Assembly: GCA_015654985.1 (NCBI GenBank)
Contig: JAATFW010000010.1
Span: 1-33,538, forward strand
Source: Sphingobacteriales bacterium
GTDB taxonomy: Bacteria > Bacteroidota > Bacteroidia > Sphingobacteriales > Sphingobacteriaceae
Direction: 5' to 3'
Length of the DNA: 33,538 nt
Below, piece after piece: positions 8,641 through 16,988 of this stretch; the stretch's first letter is position 1, and each line of letters opens with the position of its first letter. A program made the translations under genes and the position numbers. The notes below the pieces were generated by a model that was given only the letters and a program-made list of their open reading frames with translations, did no database searches and was not told the origin of the DNA.

Positions 8641-11600
8641 TTAAAATCCAACATTCAGCCCAAATACGAAGCCCCGGTTAAACGTCGAGCCTCCCAGATC
8701 GGGATCAATCCAGTTAATTTTAGAATAAATCAATCCGGGATTCATTACCTGTGCATAAATCCTTGCATTTGAGATGCGGAGCTTATTACTAAAGGACCGG
8801 GGGAGGTTATATCCCAATGAAATATTACGAAGTTTAATAAAAGAAGCCTCCTGGTAATTCATTGCACTTTTATAAGGATCGCCGGAGGCGCTGCCGTAGT
8901 TAGGTGCCGGATAATCGTTAGTAGGGTTGTCAGGAGTCCAATAATCCACTAAGCGCTGGGCAAAGCGCCCCTGCAGCGATTCGGCCCCGGTAGCTATTGT
9001 GAAGCCCCAGCGTGCATACAAGAAAAAGGAAAAATCCCAGTTTTTATAAGTAAATGTATTGGTAATCCCAGCCGTCCAGTCCGGATTTTCATGCCCAACA
9101 ATCCTCCGGTCATTATTTGCATCAATCTTATGATCTCCATTCAGATCTGCGACCCTAATGGTACCGGGAGCAAATTGATGCCCTCCGGTGGTATTAAATG
9201 TTTCCATTTCCGCCTTATCAGCGTCTGTATCCTGCCATATGCCCACTTTTACATAGTCATAAAATATATTAAGCCTTTCGTCTATAAACCATAAGTTATT
9301 GATATCGTCCTCATTTCCGTTAGCCAGACTCACAATCCGGTCTCTGTTGGCAGAAAAATTCAAAGTGGATGACCAGTTAAAATCTCTTTTCTTAATATTA
9401 ACCGTGTTGAGTGTTAAATCAATTCCTTTATTGGCTGTGGAGCCGATATTTGCAAGACTTGTTGTGTACCCCGTAGTAGAAGGAATACTCATTAACATCA
9501 ACAGATCATTGGTTTTGGTGGTATATGCGTCCAAAGCACCGCTAACCCTTCCTTTGAAGAAATCAAAATCAACACCCAAATTCCATTGTGTGGTATGTTC
9601 CCATCCCAGATCATAATTCGGCATCGAAATAACATTGGCGGCTGCAAGAGAAGGATCTGAAGACACATAACCGGGCTCTACAGTACTTCCCCAGGTATAA
9701 TATAAAGTTGACACAGGACCTTTTGTAGTATACGGGGAAACAGATGCATTCCCTGTACTGCCAAATCCAATCCTGAGCTTTAACAGATCTATCCACGACG
9801 TACCTTTCATAAAGTTCTCCTGATCCAAACGCCACGCAAGAGCAAGAGAAGGGAAGAAATCCCATTTATGCCCTTCGGCAAGCTGCGACGCCCCATCCCA
9901 GCGAATTGACGAAGTAAGCAGGTATTTGCTGTTAAAATCATAATTAAAACGGGCCATGTATGATGTCAGCGAGTTTTCCGTTAACCCCGATCCAAAAGAA
10001 TATAAACTGCTTACCGAGTTGAGACTGTTCCATTTCTGACTGGTCCAGGGAAGATTTCTCGCTACCATTGAAGATGTTTCTTCACGATAGGAGGAAGCGC
10101 TTTGGAGCAGGGTAACCCCCAGATGATGTTTTTCGGCAATAGTCTTATTATAATAGATCAGGTTGTCCAGCGTCCACGCTAAACGGGAACGCTGATTTAA
10201 CTGGGCTTCATTATAAGAACCCGCTTCTCCGGCCCCGGTATTAATAGAATTTTTGTCCGCCCAGCGTCCGTTTCGCCAGTTATAAAAATCCGGTCCGAAG
10301 TTGACCCGGTATTTCAGTCCGTCCATTATGTTAACTTCGGCATAAAGGCTTCCCATTGTTCGCAGCACTTTGCGCTCATTTATATTATATTTATCTTCAC
10401 CTATTGGATTTAGGATATTAATGTCGCCTCCCGGCAGATTAATGCGGTTACCATCATCATCATATGGGACAGCATAGGGAAGCATTCCCTGGGCTGCAAA
10501 GTAAAGATTTCCAGGCCCCGTAACATTGCTGGTTGCATATCCATAATTCTGAATACCATACGTAGCCGTTATATTTCCACCGAAAGAGAACCATTTTACA
10601 GGATTAACATCTACACTGAACTTTCCGCTGAAACGTTCATAATCCTGCCCAAGCTGGGTCCCCCCTTGGTTTAAATAGCCAAAGGAACCGTACCCTTTCA
10701 GCTTATCTGTACCACCGCTCGCACTCAGGTTATGATCATAGGTAATACCCGTTTTTAGTACCATATCCGTCCAATCAGTTGTAGGCACTAAACTACCATC
10801 CCAGGTACCGTTCTGCCAGCCTTTGACAATGTTTCTCCAAGCGTATCGATCCATAGAAAAAATAGCCGAATCAAGAGCCCTGGTAGGAGTGTAATATTTA
10901 TATGCATCACGACGAAATTTAACATATTGAGCTGAATTCATCATGTCCGTACGGTCATACATATTTTCAATGGTAGTTGTTCCAACATAATTTAATGACA
11001 GGCTCCCCTGTTTACCTTTCTTTGTAGTAATCAAGATCACACCATTTGCTCCCCGTGATCCATAAATAGCTGTAGCAGAAGCATCTTTTAGTATATCAAT
11101 AGTTTCTATATCGTTTGGATTAATGGCTTCAATTCCACCTGCAGCCAAAGGAATTCCATCAACGACGTACAATGGGTCACTTGTTGCATTGAGTGAACGC
11201 ACTCCCCTGATCAGAACTCTACCCATCTCGCCGGGACGTTCATTTGATGTGATGTCTACGCCCGCCGCCTTTCCCTGTACTGCCTGTAAAGCATTCTGTA
11301 CCGGTCGTGACCGAATTTCCTCTGCTCCAATGCTTACTACAGAACCTGTTACATCGGACTTCTTAACTATATTATAACCAACAACAACTACTTCATCTAA
11401 CGCTCTAACATCTTCTTTCAGTTGAATGTCAATATGGGTCCGGCCGTTAATGGGCAATTCCTGTGAAGCAAAACCAAGATAAGTGATCACAAGAGTGCCG
11501 CTTACATAGGCAGATGGTATGGTCAATTTATAATTTCCGGCTATATCGGTGGCTACACCCAGACTAGACCCCTTAATTTTAACACTTACACCAACAAGTG

Positions 11601-12063
11601 CCTCTCCGGAAGATGACGTTACCTTCCCGGCAACAATAATATCTGCAGCTTCGGATAATTGTGAGGTAAGTGCTTCCATCTTTTCCATCGCCTCCTTCCT
11701 TTTCATCTTACTCAGAACGATCTGGTTATTGACCACATCATACCTGATCCCTCTTTCATAGAACAGAGAATTCAGTATTTCTGATAACCGCTCCTCATCA
11801 GCTTTTACAGAAACTTCCTGCTCTATATTGATCAGGTTTCTGCTATATACGAATTTGACATTTGCAGATTTCTCTATTTCTGCCAATACCGTCTTCAGGT
11901 TAGACGATGTCAGGTCGATGCTGACTGTATTATTTAATATACCCTGCGCTTTGCCTGATCCCGCATAGGATGCTCCGCTCAGAATAAACAATACGACCAA
12001 CTGACTTAAGGTAATTCTCATAATATACAACAAGTCTTTAGGGAGTTGTAAATAAAATTTCAT
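8641..12063 (-). CDS. SusC/RagA-type TonB-dependent receptor with STN signalling domain
   Basis: 1140 aa, complete. After the signal peptide an STN domain (about residues 45-115, NNTVSIDLTSSNLKTVLAEIEK) follows, then a carboxypeptidase-regulatory-like domain (about 143-225, GKVTSSSGEALVGVSVKIKG), the LDEVVVVGY motif, the plug (GKAAGVDI, LIRGVRSLNATSDPLYVVDG, LKDASATAIYGSRGANGVILI) and a 22-strand-type barrel ending in NVGF. The STN domain contacts the FecR-type anti-sigma factor encoded just upstream, so this receptor probably reports glycan import to the ECF sigma factor as well as transporting. Met15 (12021) is an alternative start giving a more compact signal peptide (MRITLSQLVVLFILSG). 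An 11-bp inverted repeat lies in the 181-nt leader between fecR and this gene. Confidence 0.96.
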   Translation of the reverse strand: MKFYLQLPKDLLYIMRITLSQLVVLFILSGASYAGSGKAQGILNNTVSIDLTSSNLKTVLAEIEKSANVKFVYSRNLINIEQEVSVKADEERLSEILNSLFYERGIRYDVVNNQIVLSKMKRKEAMEKMEALTSQLSEAADIIVAGKVTSSSGEALVGVSVKIKGSSLGVATDIAGNYKLTIPSAYVSGTLVITYLGFASQELPINGRTHIDIQLKEDVRALDEVVVVGYNIVKKSDVTGSVVSIGAEEIRSRPVQNALQAVQGKAAGVDITSNERPGEMGRVLIRGVRSLNATSDPLYVVDGIPLAAGGIEAINPNDIETIDILKDASATAIYGSRGANGVILITTKKGKQGSLSLNYVGTTTIENMYDRTDMMNSAQYVKFRRDAYKYYTPTRALDSAIFSMDRYAWRNIVKGWQNGTWDGSLVPTTDWTDMVLKTGITYDHNLSASGGTDKLKGYGSFGYLNQGGTQLGQDYERFSGKFSVDVNPVKWFSFGGNITATYGIQNYGYATSNVTGPGNLYFAAQGMLPYAVPYDDDGNRINLPGGDINILNPIGEDKYNINERKVLRTMGSLYAEVNIMDGLKYRVNFGPDFYNWRNGRWADKNSINTGAGEAGSYNEAQLNQRSRLAWTLDNLIYYNKTIAEKHHLGVTLLQSASSYREETSSMVARNLPWTSQKWNSLNSVSSLYSFGSGLTENSLTSYMARFNYDFNSKYLLTSSIRWDGASQLAEGHKWDFFPSLALAWRLDQENFMKGTSWIDLLKLRIGFGSTGNASVSPYTTKGPVSTLYYTWGSTVEPGYVSSDPSLAAANVISMPNYDLGWEHTTQWNLGVDFDFFKGRVSGALDAYTTKTNDLLMLMSIPSTTGYTTSLANIGSTANKGIDLTLNTVNIKKRDFNWSSTLNFSANRDRIVSLANGNEDDINNLWFIDERLNIFYDYVKVGIWQDTDADKAEMETFNTTGGHQFAPGTIRVADLNGDHKIDANNDRRIVGHENPDWTAGITNTFTYKNWDFSFFLYARWGFTIATGAESLQGRFAQRLVDYWTPDNPTNDYPAPNYGSASGDPYKSAMNYQEASFIKLRNISLGYNLPRSFSNKLRISNARIYAQVMNPGLIYSKINWIDPDLGGSTFNRGFVFGLNVGF

Positions 12064-12144
12064 AATTTTAAATGTTTTATTTTAACGAATGAGACAATAA
12101 AAACCCTTTGCACGTGAGTGCAGTAGTTCCAACTATAGGTTTTG

Positions 12145-12177
12145 GTTAAGAAGTGCCGCACACTTCTTAACTTTTTT
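12145..12177 (+). terminator. Plus-strand intrinsic terminator between fecR and susC (possible antisense RNA end)
   Basis: GTTAAGAAGTG-CCGCA-CACTTCTTAAC is a perfect 11-bp inverted repeat with a 5-nt loop, followed on the plus strand by TTTTTT. On the minus strand the hairpin is followed by CCAAAACC, so it does not look like a terminator for fecR. No plus-strand gene precedes it. It could end an antisense RNA arising at the susC 5' end, or act as a palindromic operator or leader structure for susC. Confidence 0.6.
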
Positions 12178-12244
12178 AATACGGTTTCTTATTCTTATCT
12201 ATGTCATATATAAACTGGTTTTAATAATTGGATTAATTTGGTTT

Positions 12245-13249
12245 TTAATTGCTTTTAATGAGTATTTTTTTCTCAGTTATTTCATAGTTTACATCCAGAG
12301 ACCTGCTTATCATTTCCAGGATTGCCGGTAAATTCTGACCAGTAAAATCTGCCTTTAAAGTATAATTCCTGATTACAGGATCTTCAACATTAATTTTAAC
12401 ATTAAACCTGGCGTTCAGAGCTTCTGCAACTTTGCCTATCGGTTCATTTTCAAAAGAGATGCTCGTTTTTTCCCAAATCCTCAGGTCTTTGCTGGTTTCC
12501 TTAACCTGTATCATTGTTTTACTTTTCTGGTTGTACATTGCTTTTTGTGCAGACTGAAGAATGACACCTTTTTGCTCTGAAGAGCCTTTTTTCGGAATGT
12601 ATACATACACTTTTCCGGTAACAACGGAGATTTCGGCCAGACCTGAATGGCTCAATGCCTTCACATTAAAACTTGTTCCCAATACCCGTGTCCTTAATTC
12701 ACCTGTATAAATAATAAAGGGATGACTGGCGTCATGCTTCACATCAAAAAAGCATTCTCCCTCTAAACGGACTTCCCGGTACTTTTCTGAGTTTTGGAGA
12801 TAACTGATGTTCGTATGAGGCTTAAGCCATGCACTGCTGCCATCAGGGAGAATGTAATTCTTTAATTTATTCGAATTATTAGAAAAAGTGAGAATTCCTT
12901 TTGCATTAGTTGTTTCAGGCCTTAAAGAATCAATTTCCGGAAGAAAATAATGAACAATAGAAAATACAATGATAACCGTTGCGGCAATTAACGCTGCCGA
13001 ATAAAATAGTCTATGGACCTTATTTCCTGATTTTTTTACAGAAGAGGGTAAATTATATCCAAGATTACTCCGAATGCTTTTAAGCATTTTTTCTTTGATT
13101 TCTTTTTGCTGCGCCGGCGAAAGTGACTCAACAGGTTCGGGAATATCTTCGAACGATGCATACCAATCGTACAAAAGCTTTACTTCTTCTGCATTACACC
13201 TATTCATCAGATACTTTTCTATTAACTCAGGAGATATCTTTGTCCTCAT
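12245..13249 (-). CDS. FecR-type anti-sigma factor
   Basis: 334 aa. The N-terminal cytoplasmic part (1-80) would hold the sigma factor, followed by one transmembrane helix (about 82-104, FYSAALIAATVIIVFSIVHYF). The periplasmic FecR domain (about 115-240) includes LPDGSSAWLKPHTNISY, VRLEGECFFDVKHD and the TRVLGTSFNVKA motif. The C-terminal Bacteroidota-specific region (about 262-334, DUF4974 type) includes FENEPIGKVAEALN and resembles an STN fold. By family knowledge it relays a signal from the STN domain of the adjacent SusC and then releases or activates the ECF sigma factor. It lies 229 nt after the sigma gene and 181 nt before susC, the usual order for such trios. Confidence 0.95.
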   Translation of the reverse strand: MRTKISPELIEKYLMNRCNAEEVKLLYDWYASFEDIPEPVESLSPAQQKEIKEKMLKSIRSNLGYNLPSSVKKSGNKVHRLFYSAALIAATVIIVFSIVHYFLPEIDSLRPETTNAKGILTFSNNSNKLKNYILPDGSSAWLKPHTNISYLQNSEKYREVRLEGECFFDVKHDASHPFIIYTGELRTRVLGTSFNVKALSHSGLAEISVVTGKVYVYIPKKGSSEQKGVILQSAQKAMYNQKSKTMIQVKETSKDLRIWEKTSISFENEPIGKVAEALNARFNVKINVEDPVIRNYTLKADFTGQNLPAILEMISRSLDVNYEITEKKILIKSN

Positions 13250-13478
13250 ATATTGAACGTAAGCTTATAGTCAGTTTTATGTATAGTGAGTTAAAACAGG
13301 AATACCCCCTACGCAGGGAAAAAAATTCTTCAGATAAAGAAAAAGGGAATAATGACACAAATAGGCTACACAGAAATCTATTGTTAAATTATACGTAATA
13401 AGTCGTAAGGTACTAAGTGTAAATCGCCTGAAATCTTTTGTTTTATAAACGCAATAGCCAGTTTGTCTTAATATAACA

Positions 13479-14063
13479 CTAGAGCCAGGTATAAATCAGC
13501 AACCACAGAGAGGTGAGATATTTTAGGTTTACCCGCAATATTCTCAAAGCCTTTGTAAGCTGGTTTTCAACAGTCTTTTCTGAGATACCTAATACGGAAG
13601 CTATCTCTTTATTAGATTTATATTGTTTACGGCTAAGTTCAAAAACGGAGCGACACCTGCCGGGAAGATGACTGAGTTCAGCATCTAAATTTTTCCCAAG
13701 ATCGTGGAGGGCTATAACTTCTTCTGTAGAATTGTCATAAATACTTACCTTACCAAGAGCAAATTCTTCATAAGATTTCCGGCTATATTCTTTACTAAAA
13801 TAAGCAAAGACCAGATATCTCACCGAACTGTACAAATAATTTTGAAAAGAAGTATGAATAACAAGTTTTTCCCGGTTGAGCCATAAACTGGTAAAAAGTT
13901 CCTGAACTATTTCTTCAGCAACTTCTCTTACTCTGATCCTCTTAAAAGCACTTGAGTACAATTTGCACCAATACCTGTTATATAGTTCTTCGAATGCTTT
14001 AGTATCTCCCTCCCGGCAAAGATCTACCAGATTCTTATCAGATAATTCATCTAAGTGCCTCAT
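13479..14063 (-). CDS. ECF-type RNA polymerase sigma factor (FecI-like, Bacteroidota family)
   Basis: 194 aa, the normal length. Region 2 (about 20-90, DTKAFEELYNRYWCKLYSSAFKRI, VAEEIVQELFTSLWLNRE) binds core polymerase and the -10 element. Region 4 (about 125-180, LSHLPGRCRSVFELSRKQYKSNKEIASVLGISEKTVENQLTKAL) is a helix-turn-helix for the -35 element. The C-terminus is markedly hydrophobic (LTSLWLLIYTWL), common in this family. It is partnered with the FecR protein downstream and probably drives the STN-type susC-susD operon. Its own upstream region carries the 21-bp element shared with the PL22-like and FAS1 units. Confidence 0.95.
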   Translation of the reverse strand: MRHLDELSDKNLVDLCREGDTKAFEELYNRYWCKLYSSAFKRIRVREVAEEIVQELFTSLWLNREKLVIHTSFQNYLYSSVRYLVFAYFSKEYSRKSYEEFALGKVSIYDNSTEEVIALHDLGKNLDAELSHLPGRCRSVFELSRKQYKSNKEIASVLGISEKTVENQLTKALRILRVNLKYLTSLWLLIYTWL

Positions 14064-14153
14064 AGTATAAATCGTAGGATTAACATTTTAAAACGTATAT
14101 GAGGGCCCTGTCGTTAGTTCTCCCGCATTAGGTCTTATAATATTTTGGTCATC

Positions 14154-14200
14154 TAAAAATAAGTGTACCTTAGGCACTTCTGCAACCTGTACTGTCCTGC
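14154..14200 (-). promoter_or_regulatory. Putative promoter of the ECF sigma gene with shared 21-bp element
   Basis: In transcript orientation GCAGGACAGTACAGGTTGCAG (14200-14180) contains the -33-type TTG, followed after 21 nt by TATTTTTA (14161-14154). An imperfect inverted repeat, AAGTG...CACTT, lies in the spacer. Transcription would start about 85 nt before the sigma factor ATG. The element lies just past the lutC stop (14225), with no clear terminator between. Confidence 0.6.
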
Positions 14201-14224
14201 CCTGGAATAAGGAGGAAGGAATTT

Positions 14225-14809
14225 TTAATCTATCAAAAACACCGTCATACTTCTTGGCCCATGGGCTCCGAGCACCAGTGACTGTTCAATATCTGCTGTT
14301 TTGGAAGGCCCTGCGATAAAAGCACCGAAACCAGGGTTTCGGTTACCCAGAATCTGATAAGCTTCGTGCATGTTCCTTACTATATCCTTTTTGCTGACTA
14401 CCAGGGCCAGATGCTGACAGATAAAGGGAAGGATCCGTTGCATCATCTTGTCCTCCGGGAGCCATAAAGCTCCGTTTTCGGCAACTCCGAGTTCTGCCTG
14501 AAGAACAGCAAGATTAACATCGTTTAAAGAGTGCGGGTCGGGATCAGTTAACCGGATTTCTGCTATATCTGCCAATTCTGTAAATGAAGATACGATCCTG
14601 CCGGGTAAAAAAAGTTTTGCTATTGCCTCTTTTATTTCATCAAAACTGCTCACGGGGAATACCCTGCTTCCTATATTAGTAGCTATTAAAGTGAAGTTTT
14701 CCACGGGATCCAGATTAACGTCAACGGGGAGCTCCAGTTGAGGCAGTGGTTTTAAAGCCGGTTGATTAGCCTTTACCGATGATAGTATTTTTTCTCTGCT
14801 CGACGTCAT
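14225..14809 (-). CDS. lutC: LutC/LldG-type LUD-domain protein, L-lactate utilisation
   Basis: 194 aa, matching the LUD (formerly DUF162/YkgG) family. Visible conserved segments are the N-terminal SSREKILSSVKANQP, the central LAVLQAELGVAENGALWLPED and the C-terminal GPSKTADIEQSLVLGAHGPRSMTVFLID, which is a strong family signature. LutC is part of the cytoplasmic LutABC complex that oxidises L-lactate to pyruvate. It is the last gene of the rha-lut operon, 80 nt after lutB; the gap contains a heptad repeat. In this setting the lactate comes from rhamnose via lactaldehyde. Confidence 0.92.
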   Translation of the reverse strand: MTSSREKILSSVKANQPALKPLPQLELPVDVNLDPVENFTLIATNIGSRVFPVSSFDEIKEAIAKLFLPGRIVSSFTELADIAEIRLTDPDPHSLNDVNLAVLQAELGVAENGALWLPEDKMMQRILPFICQHLALVVSKKDIVRNMHEAYQILGNRNPGFGAFIAGPSKTADIEQSLVLGAHGPRSMTVFLID

Positions 14810-14814
14810 TTTTT

Positions 14815-14843
14815 GTTGCGGGTTGAATGTTGTGGGTTACGGG
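14815..14843. repeat. Degenerate 7-nt tandem repeat (GTTGNGG, four units)
   Basis: On the plus strand the lutB-lutC spacer reads GTTGCGG GTTGAAT GTTGTGG GTTACGG G, four units in phase starting 6 nt outside the lutC start codon. A second, unrelated 7-nt array lies in the rhaI-rhaB spacer. Confidence 0.65.
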
Positions 14844-14889
14844 ATAAAACAATATGCATATTCTATTTTATCTGTTCAAAATCCGTTTC

Positions 14890-16257
14890 TTATTTGCTGC
14901 CCCGGTTCTTAGCGTACCATTCCCTGAATGATTCCTTTGGAGGCACGGGCATTTCCCGCGATTTGTACCATGGGTTCAGCTTATTATTGACTAAAAAAGG
15001 CAGGGTCTTCATTACCCAGCGGCCGCTTTTGCCGGCAAAGGCAAATAAAGCAGGAAAAGAAAGCACCCACGTCATTGTTTTTATGCTTACCGATTTCACA
15101 TTGCTTACATACCCTTCCTTTACCAGTACCTGGCGCCATTTATACAACTGATCGTGAATATCTATTTTTACCGGACATACATTAGAGCACGAACCGCAAA
15201 GAGTTGAAGCAAAGGGCAGGTCGGCAAATTCCTTCATATCAAGGTTTGGGGCCAGGATAGAGCCTATAGGACCGCTGATGACAGAATGATAGCTATGGCC
15301 GCCGCTTCTCCTGTAAACAGGGCAGGTGTTCATGCACGAACCGCAGCGGATACATTTAAGGGAATTCCGGAAATCCTCCCTGCCTAACTGACGGCTCCGG
15401 CCGTTATCAACCAGAACGATGTGCATTTCCTGCCCCGGGCGGGGGCTTTTAAAATGGCTGGAATATGTTGTTATTGGCTGGCCGGTAGCGCTCCTGGTAA
15501 GGAGCCTCAGGAATACGCCTAAGTGCTTTCTTTCAGGAATAATCTTTTCAATTCCCATGCTCGCTATGTGCACCTCTGATAAATGGACTCCCATATCAGC
15601 ATTTCCTTCATTTGTACAAACCACAAATTCGCCGGTTTCGGCCACTGCAAAATTTACACCTGTAAGCGCCACCCTGCGGGTAAGAAAAGTATCCCTGAGA
15701 TGTTGCCTGGCTGCTTCAGTAAGTACCTGGGGATCAGACTCTCCTTCTGCAGTTCCAAGGTATTTATGGAACAGCTCGCCTATTTCCTCCTTTTTTTTAT
15801 GAATACAGGGGAGTACAATATGGCTTGGATGCTCTTTTCCCAATTGAACAATACGCTCGCCAAGATCGGAATCGATCACTTCTATTCCGTTCTCTGTAAG
15901 ATAATCATTCAGATGACACTCTTCTGTAAGCATTGATTTACTCTTCACCATTCTCTCCACCTGATGCTTCTTAAGGATTGAATGAATGATCTCATTATGT
16001 TCCTTTGCATCGGCGGCCCAATGAACGGTAATGCCATTGGCCAACGCGTTTATTTCGAACTGTTCAAGATAAGCGCTGAGATTTGAGAGTACATTGTTCT
16101 TTATCTGTGAGGCAGTTTCACGCAGCCACTCCCATTCGGGAATTCCATGAGCCATCCGGTCTCTTTTCTGCCTGATAAACCATAGTGTTTCATCATGCCA
16201 GTTGACTCTGGGCTCATCAATATTAAACTCTTCGGATAATGCCGCGTGATCTTTCAT
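14890..16257 (-). CDS. lutB: LutB/LldF-type iron-sulfur protein, L-lactate utilisation
   Basis: 455 aa. The N-terminal two-thirds is a LUD-type domain (TRRVALTGVNFAVAETGEFV, CTNEGNADMGVHLSEVHI). It is followed by two [4Fe-4S] ferredoxin-type clusters, CIRCGSCMNTCPVYRR and CGSCSNVCPVKIDIHDQ, and a hydrophobic C-terminal part (TMTWVLSFPALFAF). LutB passes electrons within the LutABC lactate dehydrogenase complex. It overlaps lutA by 4 nt (ATGA), which suggests translational coupling. Length and motif order agree with the family. Confidence 0.94.
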   Translation of the reverse strand: MKDHAALSEEFNIDEPRVNWHDETLWFIRQKRDRMAHGIPEWEWLRETASQIKNNVLSNLSAYLEQFEINALANGITVHWAADAKEHNEIIHSILKKHQVERMVKSKSMLTEECHLNDYLTENGIEVIDSDLGERIVQLGKEHPSHIVLPCIHKKKEEIGELFHKYLGTAEGESDPQVLTEAARQHLRDTFLTRRVALTGVNFAVAETGEFVVCTNEGNADMGVHLSEVHIASMGIEKIIPERKHLGVFLRLLTRSATGQPITTYSSHFKSPRPGQEMHIVLVDNGRSRQLGREDFRNSLKCIRCGSCMNTCPVYRRSGGHSYHSVISGPIGSILAPNLDMKEFADLPFASTLCGSCSNVCPVKIDIHDQLYKWRQVLVKEGYVSNVKSVSIKTMTWVLSFPALFAFAGKSGRWVMKTLPFLVNNKLNPWYKSREMPVPPKESFREWYAKNRGSK

Positions 16258-16988
16258 AAGCTATTTAAAATTTCAGCGATATGCATCACCTTCACATTAC
16301 TTTTCTGCCTGCGCAGGATCCCTTCCATATGCATCAGACAGGAGAGGTCAGCTCCGGTTATATACTCAGCACCGTTATGGATATGATCGGCAACGCGGTC
16401 TTTACCCATTTTGGAAGATACAGCCTCTTCAGCTACGCAAAACGTCCCGCCGAAACCGCAGCATTCATCCACCCGGTTGAGAGAAATAAGTTCTATCCCT
16501 TCAACCATATTCAAAAGCTGTTCGGGTTTTGAAAACGGGGGAGCAACCAGCTCACTCATTTGCGACAGATGGAGTCCTCTCAGCCCGTGACAGCTTTGAT
16601 GCACGCCAACCTTGTGCGGAAATCTTGCTTTCAGGTCTTTTACTTTTAAGATGTCTGTCATGAACTCTACCAGTTCATACACCCTGGTACGCAGGATCTT
16701 AGCATCGTCAGGATGCTTTTCCGAGTGAAGATGATCTTTAATATGAAGGGCACAACTGCCCGAAGGAACTACCACATAATCAAACCCTGCAAAATTCTCT
16801 GTAATAAGATCATCACACTCTTGTGTGAGATGAGAAAAACCCGAATTGGCCATTGGCTGGCCGCAACAGGTCTGCCGCGAAGGATAAACCACATCAACTC
16901 CCAGCTTTTCAAGAAGCTGTAGAGTTGCAATGCCTGCCTGGGGATAAAACTGATCTACATAACAGGGTATAAATAACCCAACTGTCAT
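16254..16988 (-). CDS. lutA: LutA/LldE-type CCG-domain protein, L-lactate utilisation
   Basis: 244 aa with two cysteine-rich CCG-type domains, as in LutA and heterodisulfide/glycolate oxidase Fe-S subunits: YPSRQTCCGQPMANSGF plus HQSCHGLRG, and VDECCGFGGTFCV followed by TGADLSCLMH. It begins MTVGLFIPCYVDQFYP, typical of LutA. It forms the LutABC complex that oxidises L-lactate to pyruvate. Its start overlaps the end of the upstream kinase gene by 4 nt (ATGA), tying lactate oxidation directly to rhamnose catabolism in one transcript. Confidence 0.94.
   Translation of the reverse strand: MTVGLFIPCYVDQFYPQAGIATLQLLEKLGVDVVYPSRQTCCGQPMANSGFSHLTQECDDLITENFAGFDYVVVPSGSCALHIKDHLHSEKHPDDAKILRTRVYELVEFMTDILKVKDLKARFPHKVGVHQSCHGLRGLHLSQMSELVAPPFSKPEQLLNMVEGIELISLNRVDECCGFGGTFCVAEEAVSSKMGKDRVADHIHNGAEYITGADLSCLMHMEGILRRQKSNVKVMHIAEILNSL

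Noticed and set aside
12145-12177. Terminator of the sigma-fecR transcript
   Set aside because: On the minus strand the stem is followed by CCAAAACC, not by a T-tract; the T6 tract is on the plus-strand side.
13123-13398. 91-aa plus-strand ORF opposite the fecR start
   Set aside because: Half overlaps the fecR coding sequence antisense, and the rest is AT-rich spacer; no protein features.
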